A stretch of 64,000 nt of DNA from Synechococcus sp. ROS8604 (GTDB taxonomy: Bacteria > Cyanobacteriota > Cyanobacteriia > PCC-6307 > Cyanobiaceae): positions 1,116,001 to 1,180,000 of the forward strand of contig NZ_CP047946.1 in assembly GCF_014279655.1 (NCBI RefSeq). Reading direction: 5' to 3'. This document shows, piece by piece, positions 63,081 to 64,000 of the stretch; position 1 is the stretch's first letter; each line of letters begins with the position of its first letter. Position numbers and translations under genes: made by a program. The notes under the pieces were generated by a model. It saw nothing but the letters and a program-made list of their open reading frames with translations, was not told the origin of the DNA and made no database searches.

Positions 63081-64000
63081 GCCGTTCATGTTGTTGGTCT
63101 GGTTTTTTCTGGTGCGAAGTTGATCACGACGTCAATCAAGGCTTGGCCTGGATGCAGTGAGTGCTCGCTCCTTAACTGCCACAACAGATTCGGGTCCTGT
63201 TGATTCTCTTTGATCTTGATGACAGCACAGAGGCTGGCGCCCTGCTTGAAAGCAGTTATGAATTACTTGGTAGCAGCATTCACTGATGCAAATCAGTATC
63301 GCCTCAGCACAGCCTATTGGAACCGTGATTTGCGAAGGAGAGCATAAGCCTTTCAAAGCATCGGCGTGCCCTATTCGAGCGCTTGACTATGACGAATCAC
63401 AGATGAGAGATGACGACGTCATCCGACATCAACAGCGTTCAGAAGTGGAATATGACTGCTAATGATTCATGGCTGATACAGTGTTGATTGGCTGTTATCT
63501 TTCACAGAGAATTTAATAAATGCAAATCAAATGCAAGTTGGATGCAAGTTAAATGCAAGTAGTGAGATCGTCTTCATCGCATCAAGGGTTGGTGAAGTTG
63601 TGAGTCGCCTTATGACGTCAGATTGGCATGATGTGCTGAAGAATGAGGCATCTCTCTAGTCGTTATCTCTCTGATCTCTTTTCATCCAAGGCCTTGATCG
63701 TGGACCACAGCATCTGGCGCAGATAGGATTCGTAGCAATTCAAGCTCTTCTTTGTAACACATTGGTTTGAGCTCATCTCAAGATAGATGTCCAAGCAATT
63801 CAATGATGCCTATTTTGCCCCAGCTCACGATGAAGGTAGAGCGTCAAGAACTTGTCAAAAAGATGGCAAAGCCTTTTATAGAAGAGCCCAATTATCTCCA
63901 AACCAAGCACTCGTTTACCTGTTTTGTTTCTCGGATGTCAGCGCCAACAGTTCTGCATTGTCTTGCTTTGATGGATGAGTAACTGCTTCTTTTGTTGGCT
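63081..64000. other. Sparse region at the right edge
   Basis: No confident gene is seen. On the plus strand 63219-63347 a 42-codon frame (MTAQRLAPCLKAVMNYLVAA, then FTDANQYRLSTAYWNRD) has protein-like composition and may be a small gene. Overlapping frames from 63767 and 63787 cannot be told apart. An 11-bp tandem repeat array lies at 63521-63564. Confidence 0.35.
63521..63564 (+). repeat. Four 11-bp tandem repeats (TGCAA box)
   Basis: Units TGCAAATCAAA, TGCAAGTTGGA, TGCAAGTTAAA and TGCAAGTAGTG follow each other without spacer. Each starts TGCAA, so the boxes face the same side of the helix roughly every turn. This suggests a binding array for a protein or an iteron-like element, or slippage. 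Confidence 0.8.

Noticed and set aside
63132-63356. 74-codon minus-strand ORF
   Set aside because: The plus-strand frame at 63219-63347 over the same DNA has better composition; neither is firm.

Overview
The window looks like chromosome of a marine picocyanobacterium, most likely marine Synechococcus. The support is gene content: PsbY, a PsbP-like lipoprotein, carotenoid isomerase CrtH, Ycf54, group-2-type sigma sequence, a complete RecBCD set, DUF6761-like and other small cyanobacterial families, compact operons and frequent TTG/GTG starts. The strain cannot be named from the sequence alone.

Layout. 1-7.9 kb is dense core: end of lysA, cdaA, uppS, bioB, trhO, a GST-DUF952 fusion, a GNAT-like protein, lipA, recR and a PsbP-like lipoprotein. 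8.0-13.6 kb is a decaying transport/envelope locus in which four successive genes are all broken: an HlyD-type adaptor, a TolC-type outer-membrane protein and two FUSC-type membrane proteins. They carry in-frame TAG codons, homopolymer frameshifts and a 13-bp tandem duplication. 13.6-31.6 kb is intact: LCP protein, CPA2 antiporter, ABC exporter, RRM protein, DEAD-box helicase, cupin, recD-recB-recC in one overlapping operon, and a metallophosphatase.

31.6-37.7 kb is AT-rich and gene-poor. It holds small ORFs, a shattered sigma factor, a decayed secreted protein, a C20 homopolymer, a double-glycine-leader peptide remnant, and fragments paralogous to genes of the neighbouring island. 37.7-49.7 kb is an integrated element of about 12 kb flanked by a direct repeat of about 114 bp that contains the 3' part of tRNA-Pro(TGG) and its terminator. 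It has a tyrosine recombinase at one end and a primase-helicase, a small terminase-like HTH protein and other small genes at the other. Its cargo is an EamA transporter, a RAYT transposase, a beta-barrel fragment, and a PqqD / GNAT / sulfotransferase / HPr-kinase-like cassette. The left att copy looks like the right end of an older, degraded relative, which implies two successive insertions at the same tRNA.

49.8-62.2 kb returns to core: a PAS protein, histidine kinase and response regulator module, tRNA-Lys, gamma-carbonic-anhydrase-like protein, psbY, trmFO, a CDF transporter, crtH, an atypical OmpR-type regulator, grxD-bolA, plsC, pdxJ and ycf54. 62.3-64.0 kb is sparse, with a secreted cysteine-rich micro-ORF, another small ORF and an 11-bp-period tandem repeat.

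The most notable signals are the nested tRNA-Pro elements, the PqqD/HPr-kinase/sulfotransferase/GNAT cassette (whose sulfotransferase has a TGA where the PAPS-loop Trp belongs), the double-glycine peptide relic, and the run of four broken envelope-transport genes.
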